DNA of 64,000 bases. It comes from Candidatus Synechococcus spongiarum LMB bulk15M. Its GTDB lineage: Bacteria; Cyanobacteriota; Cyanobacteriia; PCC-6307; Cyanobiaceae. Numbering within the stretch: position 1 is the stretch's first letter; every line of letters starts with the position of its first letter. Position numbers and translations under genes: made by a program. Below, in pieces: positions 29,106 through 36,555 of the stretch. The stretch lies in the NCBI GenBank assembly GCA_002018045.1, contig MWLD01000069.1, forward strand, positions 1 through 64,000, given 5' to 3'. The notes under the pieces were generated by a model. That model was not told where the DNA came from. It ran no database searches and saw only the letters and a program-made list of their open reading frames with translations.

Positions 29106-30243
29106 ATGACAGCATTATCTCTTGTGGCTCCGGATCCCGCGACGTTGCGGCAGCACATGGCGGAGGCCACCTCCCGCATGGGAATTGCAACCTGGGATCT
29201 GGGAATCACCTGTGGCGACGACACGTCCGTTCAAGTGGATCGTGGTGAGCCCAAGCAACTGAAGGCCCGCCAGAGCACAACCGCCATGGTGCGTGTCTGG
29301 AACGGGCAGGGCCTGGTGGGTATCACCAGCACCAACGATCTTTCCCGGTCAGGGTTGACGGCGGCCCTGGAGGGCGCCAGACAAGCCAGCGCCTTCGGTG
29401 ATGCCCAAAGTCCACCCCGGCTATCTCCCCAGGCCCAGGATCCCCTCACACCCCTCAACCGGCCCCGGCATCCCGCACGTCCCGTTCAGGTGCTTCTGGA
29501 ACGCCTCCTGGATACCGAAAGGCAAGTGCTGAATTGCCATCAGGCCATCTCCACCGTGCCCTACAACGGCCTGGCCCAGGCTCACCGGGAGCGGTTGTAC
29601 ATCAATAGTGCCGGTGCGTTGCGCAACCAGAGCACCACAAGCGCCACCCTGTGGCTCTACCCCCGCGCCGAAGAAGCTGGCCGCAAACCCCGCAGTGCCG
29701 GAGCAGTGCGGTTGGCGCCAAGTGTGGATGCCCTGGATCTGGAGGGCTGCATTGCCGAGGCCACGGAACGCACCATCAGCCATCTGGACTATGCCCCCGT
29801 TGACACCGGTGTCTACACCGTCTGCTTCAGCCCTGAAGCCTTTCTGGATCTGCTATGGGCATTTGGCAGCATGCGGCTCGGTGGCCACGGGTCATGCCGC
29901 CATGGGGGCAAAAGTCACCCTGAGTCCCCAGTGGTTGGACGTGGCAGGCCGGCGGGGTGATTCATCCCTCAGCCGCCAGGGCAGCAGTGGGGTGGTGCTC
30001 ATCGACTCCCTCTCCGCGCTTCACGTGGGCGTCAAGGCCAGTCAGGGTTCCTTTTCCCTGCCGTTTGACGGTTGGCTGCTCTCCGGAGGGGAACGACGCT
30101 CGATTGAGGCGGCGACCGTTGCCGGGGACATCCGCTCCACGCTGCGGAACATCGTGGCCTGTGAAGGGGAACCCCACTGCACCCCCAGCGGTCGCTCTCC
30201 CCACGTCTGGGTCGAGGGACTCACCGTCACCGGTGAAGCCTGA
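29106..30243 (+). pseudogene. tldE: tldE (pmbA) with internal deletion and frameshift
   Basis: From ATG 29106 the N-terminal two thirds of TldE read normally to about 29870 (CFSPEAFLDLLWAFGSM). The match then jumps, in another frame, to ATGHAAMGAKVTLSPQWLDV (from about 29888), which in intact relatives lies some 70 residues further on. The first frame stops at 29958-29960 and the second runs to the normal C-terminus at 30243. A deletion plus a frame change therefore disrupts the gene. The size of the loss is an estimate from family length. The gene is four bases downstream of tldD. Confidence 0.85.
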
Positions 30244-30254
30244 GGGCTTGCCCC

Positions 30255-31247
30255 ATGCGGATTCTCTTCTGGGGCACCCCCACCTATGCCGTCCCCTGCC
30301 TTGATTCCCTGGTTGCCACGGGCCATGAGGTGGTGGGTGTGGTGAGCCAGCCGGATCGACGCCGTGGCCGTGGCGCTCGGTTGCAGCCTTCACCCGTGAA
30401 ATGCCAGGCCATGGAGTTGGGCCTGCCCGTTTGGACGCCCCCATCCCTCCGCCAGGACAGCATCCTGGCGCAACAATTGGCAGAACTGGCAGCCGATGTG
30501 TTTGTGGTGGTGGCCTTTGGGCAGATCCTGCCGCCAGAGATTCTGGCCCAACCCGGATTGGGGTGCTGGAACGGCCATGGCTCACTTCTGCCCAGATGGC
30601 GTGGCGCAGCACCCATTCAGCGGGCCTTGTTGGCCGGTGACGAGTGGACCGGCGTCAGCATCATGGCCATGGAAGAGGGTTTGGATACGGGGCCGGTGCT
30701 GCTGGAGCGCAGCTTGCCCATTGGCCTCTGCGACAATGCCGACACCATGGCGCAGCGCCTGAGCCGGCTCACAGCCGATTTGATGGTGGAGGCCATGACC
30801 TTGCTGGCTGCTGGTCCTGCCCCAACCCAAGCTCAGCCGACCGAGGGAATCACCATGGCTGCCAAGGTGAAGAAGGAGGAACTCTGGCTGCCCTGGCATG
30901 AGACTGCCCTGCGCTTGCATCGTCGGGTGATGGGCTTCTATCCCCGAGCCGTGACCCGGTGGCAGGGGCAGCGGCTCAATCTATTGGCCACAGTTCCCTT
31001 GCTGCCGGAGCGAGCTGAAGAGTTGGGCGCTATCTGTGGCAACCCGATGATGGCATGGGCACAAACACCATGGCCCACCGGCCAGCCAGGTCAGGTTGTG
31101 GCTGTGGCACCCGGTGAGGGATTGATTGTGGCTACCGGAGGAGGAAACCTGCTTCTTCGGGAGGCCCGGTTGGCCAGCAAAACACCCTGCCGAGGCACAC
31201 GCCTGCTACAGGTACTCAAGGCTGAAGTAGGGCAGCGTCTGGGCTAG
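30255..31247 (+). CDS. fmt: Methionyl-tRNA formyltransferase
   Basis: 330 residues. Formylates initiator Met-tRNA. The catalytic loop WNGHGSLLPRWRGAAPIQ (Asn106, His108) and the SQPDRRRGRG tRNA/folate loop are present, as is a C-terminal OB-fold domain. The last roughly 13 codons plus 15 downstream bases occur again, diverged, at 32470-32522 (see the repeat entries). The start ATG is 12 bases after the broken tldE. Confidence 0.95.
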   Translation: MRILFWGTPTYAVPCLDSLVATGHEVVGVVSQPDRRRGRGARLQPSPVKCQAMELGLPVWTPPSLRQDSILAQQLAELAADVFVVVAFGQILPPEILAQPGLGCWNGHGSLLPRWRGAAPIQRALLAGDEWTGVSIMAMEEGLDTGPVLLERSLPIGLCDNADTMAQRLSRLTADLMVEAMTLLAAGPAPTQAQPTEGITMAAKVKKEELWLPWHETALRLHRRVMGFYPRAVTRWQGQRLNLLATVPLLPERAEELGAICGNPMMAWAQTPWPTGQPGQVVAVAPGEGLIVATGGGNLLLREARLASKTPCRGTRLLQVLKAEVGQRLG

Positions 31248-31262
31248 GTGGTGGCTGGTGGA
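31210..31262. repeat. Direct repeat copy A (fmt 3' end)
   Basis: 53 bp covering the end of fmt and its TAG stop. It matches 32470-32522 at 46 of 53 positions by my count, all differences being transitions. A separate 14-bp segment inside fmt (31069-31082) is matched exactly by 32456-32469. The two copies bracket the toxin-antitoxin island. Confidence 0.85.
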
Positions 31263-31729
31263 AAGAACAACGGCAACAGCCCTTTGTGATTACTGAAATT
31301 GGCTCCAAATCGGACCCATCTCACGAAGATCCTGCTGGAGCATCTCCCTGACTTTAACCATCACCCAATGCGGGCCTGTAGCTCATCAACATTGGATACT
31401 CGCAGGAGTTGTGCTGCCAAGAGAGCAAGCGCCACATCACCTCGCTTGTAAAAGATTCAGTGCATGGGACCAGGTGGAAAAGCTTGCGGACCTGGACTCC
31501 TTGTACACTCCTGCGTCTGTCCAGTCTGTGGAAATACGACTCAAACTCCCACAGACAGCGAAAACTCCCAGTAGCGAACCGGAACTAGAGTTTACCACAT
31601 GAGCGAGTAGAGGCTCGTGGAGCTTACAGGATGCTATGGAAGTTATGGCAATGCGCGGGCGACAAACCGGCCGCCTCGTGTTCATTGCCACCACCGTTAC
31701 TGGCTGGTGACGCGTCTAGTTCCAGGAGG
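31263..31729. other. Non-coding or decayed stretch left of the PIN toxin
   Basis: No intact gene is evident. On the minus strand, short open pieces look like worn coding sequence: one near 31600-31694 reads RRPVCRPRIAITSIA, reminiscent of the C-terminal part of PIN-domain toxins, and one near 31370-31440 ends DVALALLAAQLLRVS and further hydrophobic residues. Both are interrupted by stops. I regard them as possible relics only. Confidence 0.3.
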
Positions 31730-32137
31730 TCAACGACGAACCCTGGAGTAAACGGTCACGCTGGGGTAGCGCTCCAACTCCTTGTCACAGGTGAGTAGCT
31801 CCATCCGTTCTGTTTGACTCTGGGCAACCAGTAGGCGATCAAACGGGTCCCGGTGCTTTTTGTCCAGCTCCAATGCCGCCACTTCCAGGATATGTGAATT
31901 CTGGAGTTGGAGCCAGCAAAATCCCTGAAGCGGCACCTGCTGCGCCAACTCCCCTGGTTCTCCCTTGATCTCAAGCTTCCCCAGCGCCACCTTGATAGCC
32001 ATCTCCCACAGGGAGACTTGGCTGATGTGCGTCTTCACGTTCTCCACTTGCACCTGACTCACGACTTCCTCGGGCAGGCATGGATCATCATTCAGCCACC
32101 AGAGCAGCAAACGGGTATCCAGCAACAGACGAGTCAA
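31730..32137 (-). CDS. vapC: PIN-domain toxin (VapC type)
   Basis: 135 residues. The four acidic positions of PIN ribonucleases are recognisable: LLLDTRLLLWWL (first Asp), SLWEMAIK (Glu), RDPFDRLLVAQ (Asp) and LLTCDKEL (Asp). VapC toxins cut tRNA or rRNA. The TTG start at 32137 overlaps the antitoxin stop (TTGA), which is typical coupling for toxin-antitoxin pairs. The usual LLDTH has become LLDTR; activity is otherwise plausible. Confidence 0.88.
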   Translation of the reverse strand: MTRLLLDTRLLLWWLNDDPCLPEEVVSQVQVENVKTHISQVSLWEMAIKVALGKLEIKGEPGELAQQVPLQGFCWLQLQNSHILEVAALELDKKHRDPFDRLLVAQSQTERMELLTCDKELERYPSVTVYSRVRR

Positions 32138-32379
32138 GACTTGATCTCAGGAGACAGTGTAAGTGGGGCATCAAAGTCTTCACTGATAACGATCCGGCCC
32201 CGCATCGCTCCGGGTGGCTTTACTGGCTTACTACGGGCCTCTTCAGAACCCACCACAGACTGAGCGGCGTTCACCAAAATTGGGGCTTGACCGGTGGCGG
32301 AGTCAAAGTCAAGAGGAACGCTGCCATCATGACCGTAGACCGCATGAATGTGGTGAGGTTGATGACCTTTGCCATCCAT
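32134..32379 (-). CDS. Phd/DUF2281-like antitoxin paired with the PIN toxin
   Basis: Taking ATG 32379, 81 residues. The C-terminal part PPGAMRGRIVISEDFDAPLT carries the G-x-I-x-I-x-x-DFDAPL signature that ends many antitoxins located just upstream of PIN toxins. The N-terminal half (MDGKGHQPHHIHAVYGHDGS) is less like a Phd or AbrB DNA-binding domain; another frame nearby reads KVINLTTF, so an N-terminal frameshift is possible. A longer in-frame start exists at 32451. Function is inferred from position and the C-terminal motif. Confidence 0.6.
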   Translation of the reverse strand: MDGKGHQPHHIHAVYGHDGSVPLDFDSATGQAPILVNAAQSVVGSEEARSKPVKPPGAMRGRIVISEDFDAPLTLSPEIKS

Positions 32380-32455
32380 AATGATGACCTGACAACATGG
32401 ACTGACCCTAGCAGGTTTATCCCATGGCTGAACGTGCTGTCTCCATCGCACCTCA

Positions 32456-32522
32456 CATGGCCCACCGGCAAGTGCTTAAGGCTGAAGTGGGGCAGCGTCC
32501 GGGCCAGGTGGTAGCTGGTGGA
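32456..32522. repeat. Direct repeat copy B: relic of fmt 3' end with internal deletion
   Basis: Bases 32456-32469 equal fmt 31069-31082 exactly. Bases 32470-32522 follow at once and match 31210-31262 with seven transitions. The copy therefore lacks the intervening 127 bp of fmt. The fmt stop TAG reads CAG here. Its reverse strand encodes the last residues of the neighbouring minus-strand ORF. Confidence 0.85.
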
Positions 32523-32910
32523 TGGTGGGCGACACAAGAAAGCTGAGTTGGTTTCCCGTTTCCGATTTCACATGGAGGCGCTGGCGGCCGTCTTCCAGTT
32601 GCAAGACCTGGCTGACGCGCCCCCGCTTGTTGTGATTCAGGATGACCTTTGCCCCCACCTTCATGGATCCGTCACTGAGGAACCAGACACTGGTGATGTC
32701 CCCATCCGGCCAATGAATCAACACCGTGTGATCCGGCAGGTCGGAAGGATCCTCCGGGAAGGACACTACACAGGACTTCACCTCCCCGTTGTACGTGCAA
32801 TCCGGGGTGGCCTGAGGATAGCCGGCAGGGACGAGCCAGACGGCCGTAGCCTTGGCCAGAGCAAGAGTCCCCGCGATAGCCGGGATGAAGTTGCGTAGCA
32901 TTCCGGTCAT
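32476..32910 (-). CDS. Hypothetical exported protein
   Basis: 144 residues from ATG 32910, whose bases overlap the BI-1 stop. A signal peptide (about residues 1-25, PAIAGTLALAKATAVWLVPA) precedes a small domain with two cysteines (DCTYNGEVKSC) and beta-strand pattern (HTVLIHWPDGDITSVWF, KVILNHNKRGRVSQVLQLED). I do not recognise the family. The last 15 or so residues (HQLPPGPDAAPLQP) are read from the reverse strand of the fmt relic, so the original C-terminus was probably replaced. Confidence 0.6.
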   Translation of the reverse strand: MTGMLRNFIPAIAGTLALAKATAVWLVPAGYPQATPDCTYNGEVKSCVVSFPEDPSDLPDHTVLIHWPDGDITSVWFLSDGSMKVGAKVILNHNKRGRVSQVLQLEDGRQRLHVKSETGNQLSFLVSPTIHQLPPGPDAAPLQP

Positions 32911-33635
32911 CAATCTCTGCTACTGCCACTCAGCGCAATCACCAGGCGCAGAATGAAGATAAACAGATTGATGTAGGTGAGATACATGCTCAGGGCACCG
33001 GCCAGGTACTGTTCATCCCGGTAGGTGCGCGGCATGGTGTAGAAGTCCAGAAAGGCCGCACCGGTAAAGAGGACCGTGCCGAAGCCGGCAATCATCAACT
33101 CGAAGCCGGTCCCGCCAAAACCCGGTAGGAACAGGCCCCCCACCAGTTGGATCACCAGGGCAATGAGGAGGCCGATGATGCCCAGGCCCACCACCTGGGA
33201 TAGGGCTTGGCCCACGCTGTCGCTCATGCGACGCCCGTAGACCGAGGCAATCAGAAAGGTGGCGCCTGTGGCCAGGGCGGCGGTGCCCACGCCACCAATA
33301 CCTGCGGCGTTGATTGCCATGTTCACCAATCCACTGAGGGTGAAGCCGGTGATCAGGCTGTAAAGGGCCAGCAGGGGAAGAGCTGTGCTGTTGTTGCCAC
33401 GGCTGGCTACACCCTGTGCCACAAAGAAGAGTGCAAAGTTGCCAATCAAGGCAACCCAGAACAGGGGCGCGAAGGCGGGGGAGCCGACCATGGACAACCC
33501 CCCGAAGGCGCCCACAGCGGTAAGGATCATGCCGCCGCCCACGAAGGGCAGGGCCTTGTTGACAACGTTGGGTCCCACAAGGGCGCTGGCTTGCGCCGCG
33601 CGGATGGCGTCTTGAAAGTTGCTTTGCGCAGGCAT
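32910..33635 (-). CDS. Bax inhibitor-1 / YccA-family membrane protein
   Basis: 241 residues with seven hydrophobic helices and the family end TGAAFLDFYTMPRTYRDEQYLAGALSMYLTYINLFIFILR. BI-1 (TMBIM) proteins are pH-sensitive ion-leak channels or modulators; YccA interacts with FtsH. Located between the accessory island and the rpsP-phoH gene; ends overlap the downstream hypothetical gene by one base, suggesting co-transcription. Confidence 0.9.
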   Translation of the reverse strand: MPAQSNFQDAIRAAQASALVGPNVVNKALPFVGGGMILTAVGAFGGLSMVGSPAFAPLFWVALIGNFALFFVAQGVASRGNNSTALPLLALYSLITGFTLSGLVNMAINAAGIGGVGTAALATGATFLIASVYGRRMSDSVGQALSQVVGLGIIGLLIALVIQLVGGLFLPGFGGTGFELMIAGFGTVLFTGAAFLDFYTMPRTYRDEQYLAGALSMYLTYINLFIFILRLVIALSGSSRD

Positions 33636-33725
33636 GTGACCTCTAGAAAGCGTGTCTCAATCTTGCCAGGAATTTCGGAGAAGGAGAGGATGGGGTTTCC
33701 CGCCAGCGGGGTGCAGTGCGCCAGC

Positions 33726-34865
33726 TCAGCGTCGTCGCCGCTCAACGAAGCGACCTGCAGTGACCAATGCCTGGCGGTTTTGCTGGTCAAAGCGCCCATA
33801 GGCTTCCACAATGTGCTGCACCAGAGGATGACGGACCACATCAGCGCCGGTGAGCTCGATCATGGCCACCCCCTCCACTCCTTTGAGGACAGCTTTGGCT
33901 TCGTCAATTCCACTGCGCTGGTGACGGGGCAGGTCCGCCTGGGAGGGATCCCCTGTTATCACCATGCGGGAGTTGTCCCCCAGGCGCGTGAGCACCATGC
34001 GCATCTGGGCGGGGCTGGTGTTTTGCGCTTCGTCCAGAATGATGAAGGCATCCGGGAGGGTGCGGCCCCGCATGTAGGCCAGGGGCGCTACTTCAATGAT
34101 CCCTTTCTCCAGCAACGTCGCAGTGCGCTCCTGCCCCAGCAGCATGTGCAGGGCGTCGTAGAGGGGGCGGAGGTAAGGGTCTACCTTCCGCTGCAGATCT
34201 CCCGGTAGGAACCCCAGTCGTTCCCCCGCCTCCACGGCTGGACGCGTGAGGATCAAGCGCTCCACCTTGCGGGCGTTCAGCATCTGCACCGCCAGAATGG
34301 TGGCCAGGAAGGTTTTACCCGTACCGGCAGGGCCAAGGGCAAAGGTGAGGGCATGACCTTCAATGGCCTCCACGTAGGCCTTCTGCCGCAGGGTGCGGGG
34401 ACGGAGGAGTCGTCCCGCCTGGGAGCGGGCCAATACGGTATTGCCCAGGTCCTGGTGCTCCTGGCCGCGGCCCGTGTCCAGTGCGGTCAGCGCTGTGGTG
34501 AGATCGGTTGCGGTGACGGGTTCTCCCGTGCTCCATAGGGGCCTGAGCAACTCCACCAACTGGGCGGCGCGTTGCACTTGCGACGGTCTTCCCTGAATGT
34601 GCAGGGCCAGGCCGACGGGCCGTTCAGGCTTGGGCAGCAGACCACCACGTTGCAGCAGATGGCGCACGGTTTCCGTGGGCTGGGCCCCCTGTTCCAGTCG
34701 CCGCCGAATCGCTTCTGTTTCCAGGCGTGTTTCTTTGTTGCGGGGATTGTAGAAGCCCAGCACCTCCAGGGGACGTCCTTCACGACGCACTGAAGCTTCC
34801 ATGGCCACCAATCGAAAACTGGCTTCCTGCTTTTTGCCAAAGCGCTTCAGGCGGAGTTTGATCAT
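33726..34865 (-). CDS. Fusion of ribosomal protein S16 with PhoH-family ATPase
   Basis: One uninterrupted 379-codon frame. Residues 1 to about 82 are a complete S16 core ([40 protein letters not shown]). From about residue 86 ([20 protein letters not shown]) to the end it is PhoH: Walker [10 protein letters not shown] (178-186), [19 protein letters not shown], Walker B ILDEAQN (276-282) and [12 protein letters not shown]. In related genomes rpsP and phoH are separate neighbours. Here the S16 tail, the spacer and the PhoH N-terminal region (usually some 60-80 residues) are missing, as if one deletion joined them. No internal ATG with a ribosome binding site near the junction would restart PhoH. 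Confidence 0.9.
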   Translation of the reverse strand: MIKLRLKRFGKKQEASFRLVAMEASVRREGRPLEVLGFYNPRNKETRLETEAIRRRLEQGAQPTETVRHLLQRGGLLPKPERPVGLALHIQGRPSQVQRAAQLVELLRPLWSTGEPVTATDLTTALTALDTGRGQEHQDLGNTVLARSQAGRLLRPRTLRQKAYVEAIEGHALTFALGPAGTGKTFLATILAVQMLNARKVERLILTRPAVEAGERLGFLPGDLQRKVDPYLRPLYDALHMLLGQERTATLLEKGIIEVAPLAYMRGRTLPDAFIILDEAQNTSPAQMRMVLTRLGDNSRMVITGDPSQADLPRHQRSGIDEAKAVLKGVEGVAMIELTGADVVRHPLVQHIVEAYGRFDQQNRQALVTAGRFVERRRR

Positions 34866-34985
34866 GGACGGTGATTGTGAAAGACGGGAAAGGTGAGCTG
34901 TTCCCGATGCGAAGCATTATTCTAGTCTGCCATGGGCTGTGGCGAAGGTCAACCGAAGCACCCGTGGTTTACCCCAGCCGGTGGC

Positions 34986-36461
34986 TCAGAGATCGGCAAA
35001 TCCCTTGCGTTTGCGGCCTGCTTTGGGGCGCGAGCGCACAGCCACATCCCCTTTTCCGCGGCCGCTCGTCCTGGCCCTGGACGGCGGCGGCAGGCCTGGC
35101 CCACCTCCCAGGCCGGATTGCGGCAGGCCGGGAAATCCTCCACTAGGCCCCCCCGGGAAGCCACCGCCGCGGCTCATCTTTTGCATCAAACTGCGCATGC
35201 GCTGGAAATCCGCCAACATCCTGTCCACCTGTGCTGCAGTGTGGCCACTGCCGGTGGCAATGCGGCGGCGGCGGCCGGGATTGGCAGCCAACAGGTCGGG
35301 TTCCTTCCGCTCTGCTTCGGTCATGGAACTGATCATGGCCTCAACCCGTTTGATCTGAGCTTCCCCTTGGCGCAGCAGGCCGTCGTCAATTTTGGCCATG
35401 CCCGGGATCATTTTCATTAAGGACCCCAACGACCCCATGCGCTTGATCAGGCGCATCTGCTGCAGGAAATCCGCAAAATCAAAGCGCGCCTCCATCAATT
35501 TTTTCTGCATCTTTTCCATATCCGCCACCTTCACTTCCTTCTCGGCCTTCTCAACGAGCGTCAGCACGTCTCCCATACCCAGGATGCGGCTGGCCATGCG
35601 TTCAGGGTGGAACGGCTGCAGCGCTTCCACCTTCTCGCCGGTGCCAACGAACTTGATGGGCGCTCCGCTCACCTGGCGGATGGACAAGGCGGCGCCACCG
35701 CGGGAATCCCCATCCAGCTTGGTGAGGACTGCGCCGGTGATGCCCACCTTCTCGTGAAAGGCGCGGGTCAGTACAGCCGCCTCCTGGCCAATCATGGCGT
35801 CCACCACCAGCAAGACCTCATGGGGGTTGGTGGCGGCACGGATGCGCACCATTTCGGCCATCATCTCCTCGTCGATTTGCAGGCGACCGGCGGTATCCAC
35901 CAAGACCATGTCAAAGCCTTCGTCCCGAGCCTTGCGCACACCTGCCGAGGCAATCGTCTCCGGCCGTTCCTCCGGGCCAAGACTGAACACGTCCACACCA
36001 ATCTGGCTACCCAGGGTATGGAGTTGATCAATGGCTGCAGGGCGATACACATCGGCAGCCACCAGCAAAGGTCGCAGGCGCTTCTCCTTCAGGTGGAGTC
36101 CCAGCTTTGCTGCTGCCGTAGTCTTCCCGGCCCCTTGCAACCCTGCCAGAAGGATAATGCCGGGACCCGAGGGCGGCTGATCGAGAGGGACGTTGGCCCC
36201 ACCCATCACCTCCACCAGTGCTTGATGGACCAGCTTGATGAATTGCTGGTCGGAACTCACCCCACGCACCACCTCTGCACCCAGGGCCTGCTCCCGCACC
36301 GTGGCCAGGAAGGGTTTCACCACAGACAAGCTCACGTCTGCCGCCAGCAAGGCCCGGCGCACGTCCTTGAGGGCCGTCTCGATATTGGTCTCGCTAATTT
36401 TATCCTGGCCCCGCAAGCTCTTGGCGGCGGCTTCAAAGCGCTGGCTGAGTTCTTCGAACAT
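34986..36461 (-). CDS. ffh: Signal recognition particle GTPase Ffh (SRP54)
   Basis: 491 residues from ATG 36461 (MFEELSQRFEAAAKSL). N-domain helices precede the G domain (G1 GLQGAGKTTAAAKLG, DTAGRLQ, TKLDGDSRGGAA). The Met-rich M domain binds SRP RNA and signal sequences, and the tail is Gly/Pro- and Arg-rich. The reading to 36488 adds nine unconserved residues. Upstream of the rpsP-phoH fusion by 120 bp, the order (ffh-rpsP-phoH) typical of picocyanobacteria. Confidence 0.96.
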   Translation of the reverse strand: MFEELSQRFEAAAKSLRGQDKISETNIETALKDVRRALLAADVSLSVVKPFLATVREQALGAEVVRGVSSDQQFIKLVHQALVEVMGGANVPLDQPPSGPGIILLAGLQGAGKTTAAAKLGLHLKEKRLRPLLVAADVYRPAAIDQLHTLGSQIGVDVFSLGPEERPETIASAGVRKARDEGFDMVLVDTAGRLQIDEEMMAEMVRIRAATNPHEVLLVVDAMIGQEAAVLTRAFHEKVGITGAVLTKLDGDSRGGAALSIRQVSGAPIKFVGTGEKVEALQPFHPERMASRILGMGDVLTLVEKAEKEVKVADMEKMQKKLMEARFDFADFLQQMRLIKRMGSLGSLMKMIPGMAKIDDGLLRQGEAQIKRVEAMISSMTEAERKEPDLLAANPGRRRRIATGSGHTAAQVDRMLADFQRMRSLMQKMSRGGGFPGGPSGGFPGLPQSGLGGGPGLPPPSRARTSGRGKGDVAVRSRPKAGRKRKGFADL

Positions 36462-36555
36462 GGAGCAAACAGGGCTGGAACTCCACACTAGGGTGCATCA
36501 GAGTTGGGTTTTGTGTCGGTGTTGTCGGTGGGGATCCCCTGATGCGGTACGAGCT

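Noticed and set aside
27590-29224. 544-codon minus-strand ORF opposite tldD
   Set aside because: No motif and low-complexity composition; tldD on the plus strand is full length with its zinc site.
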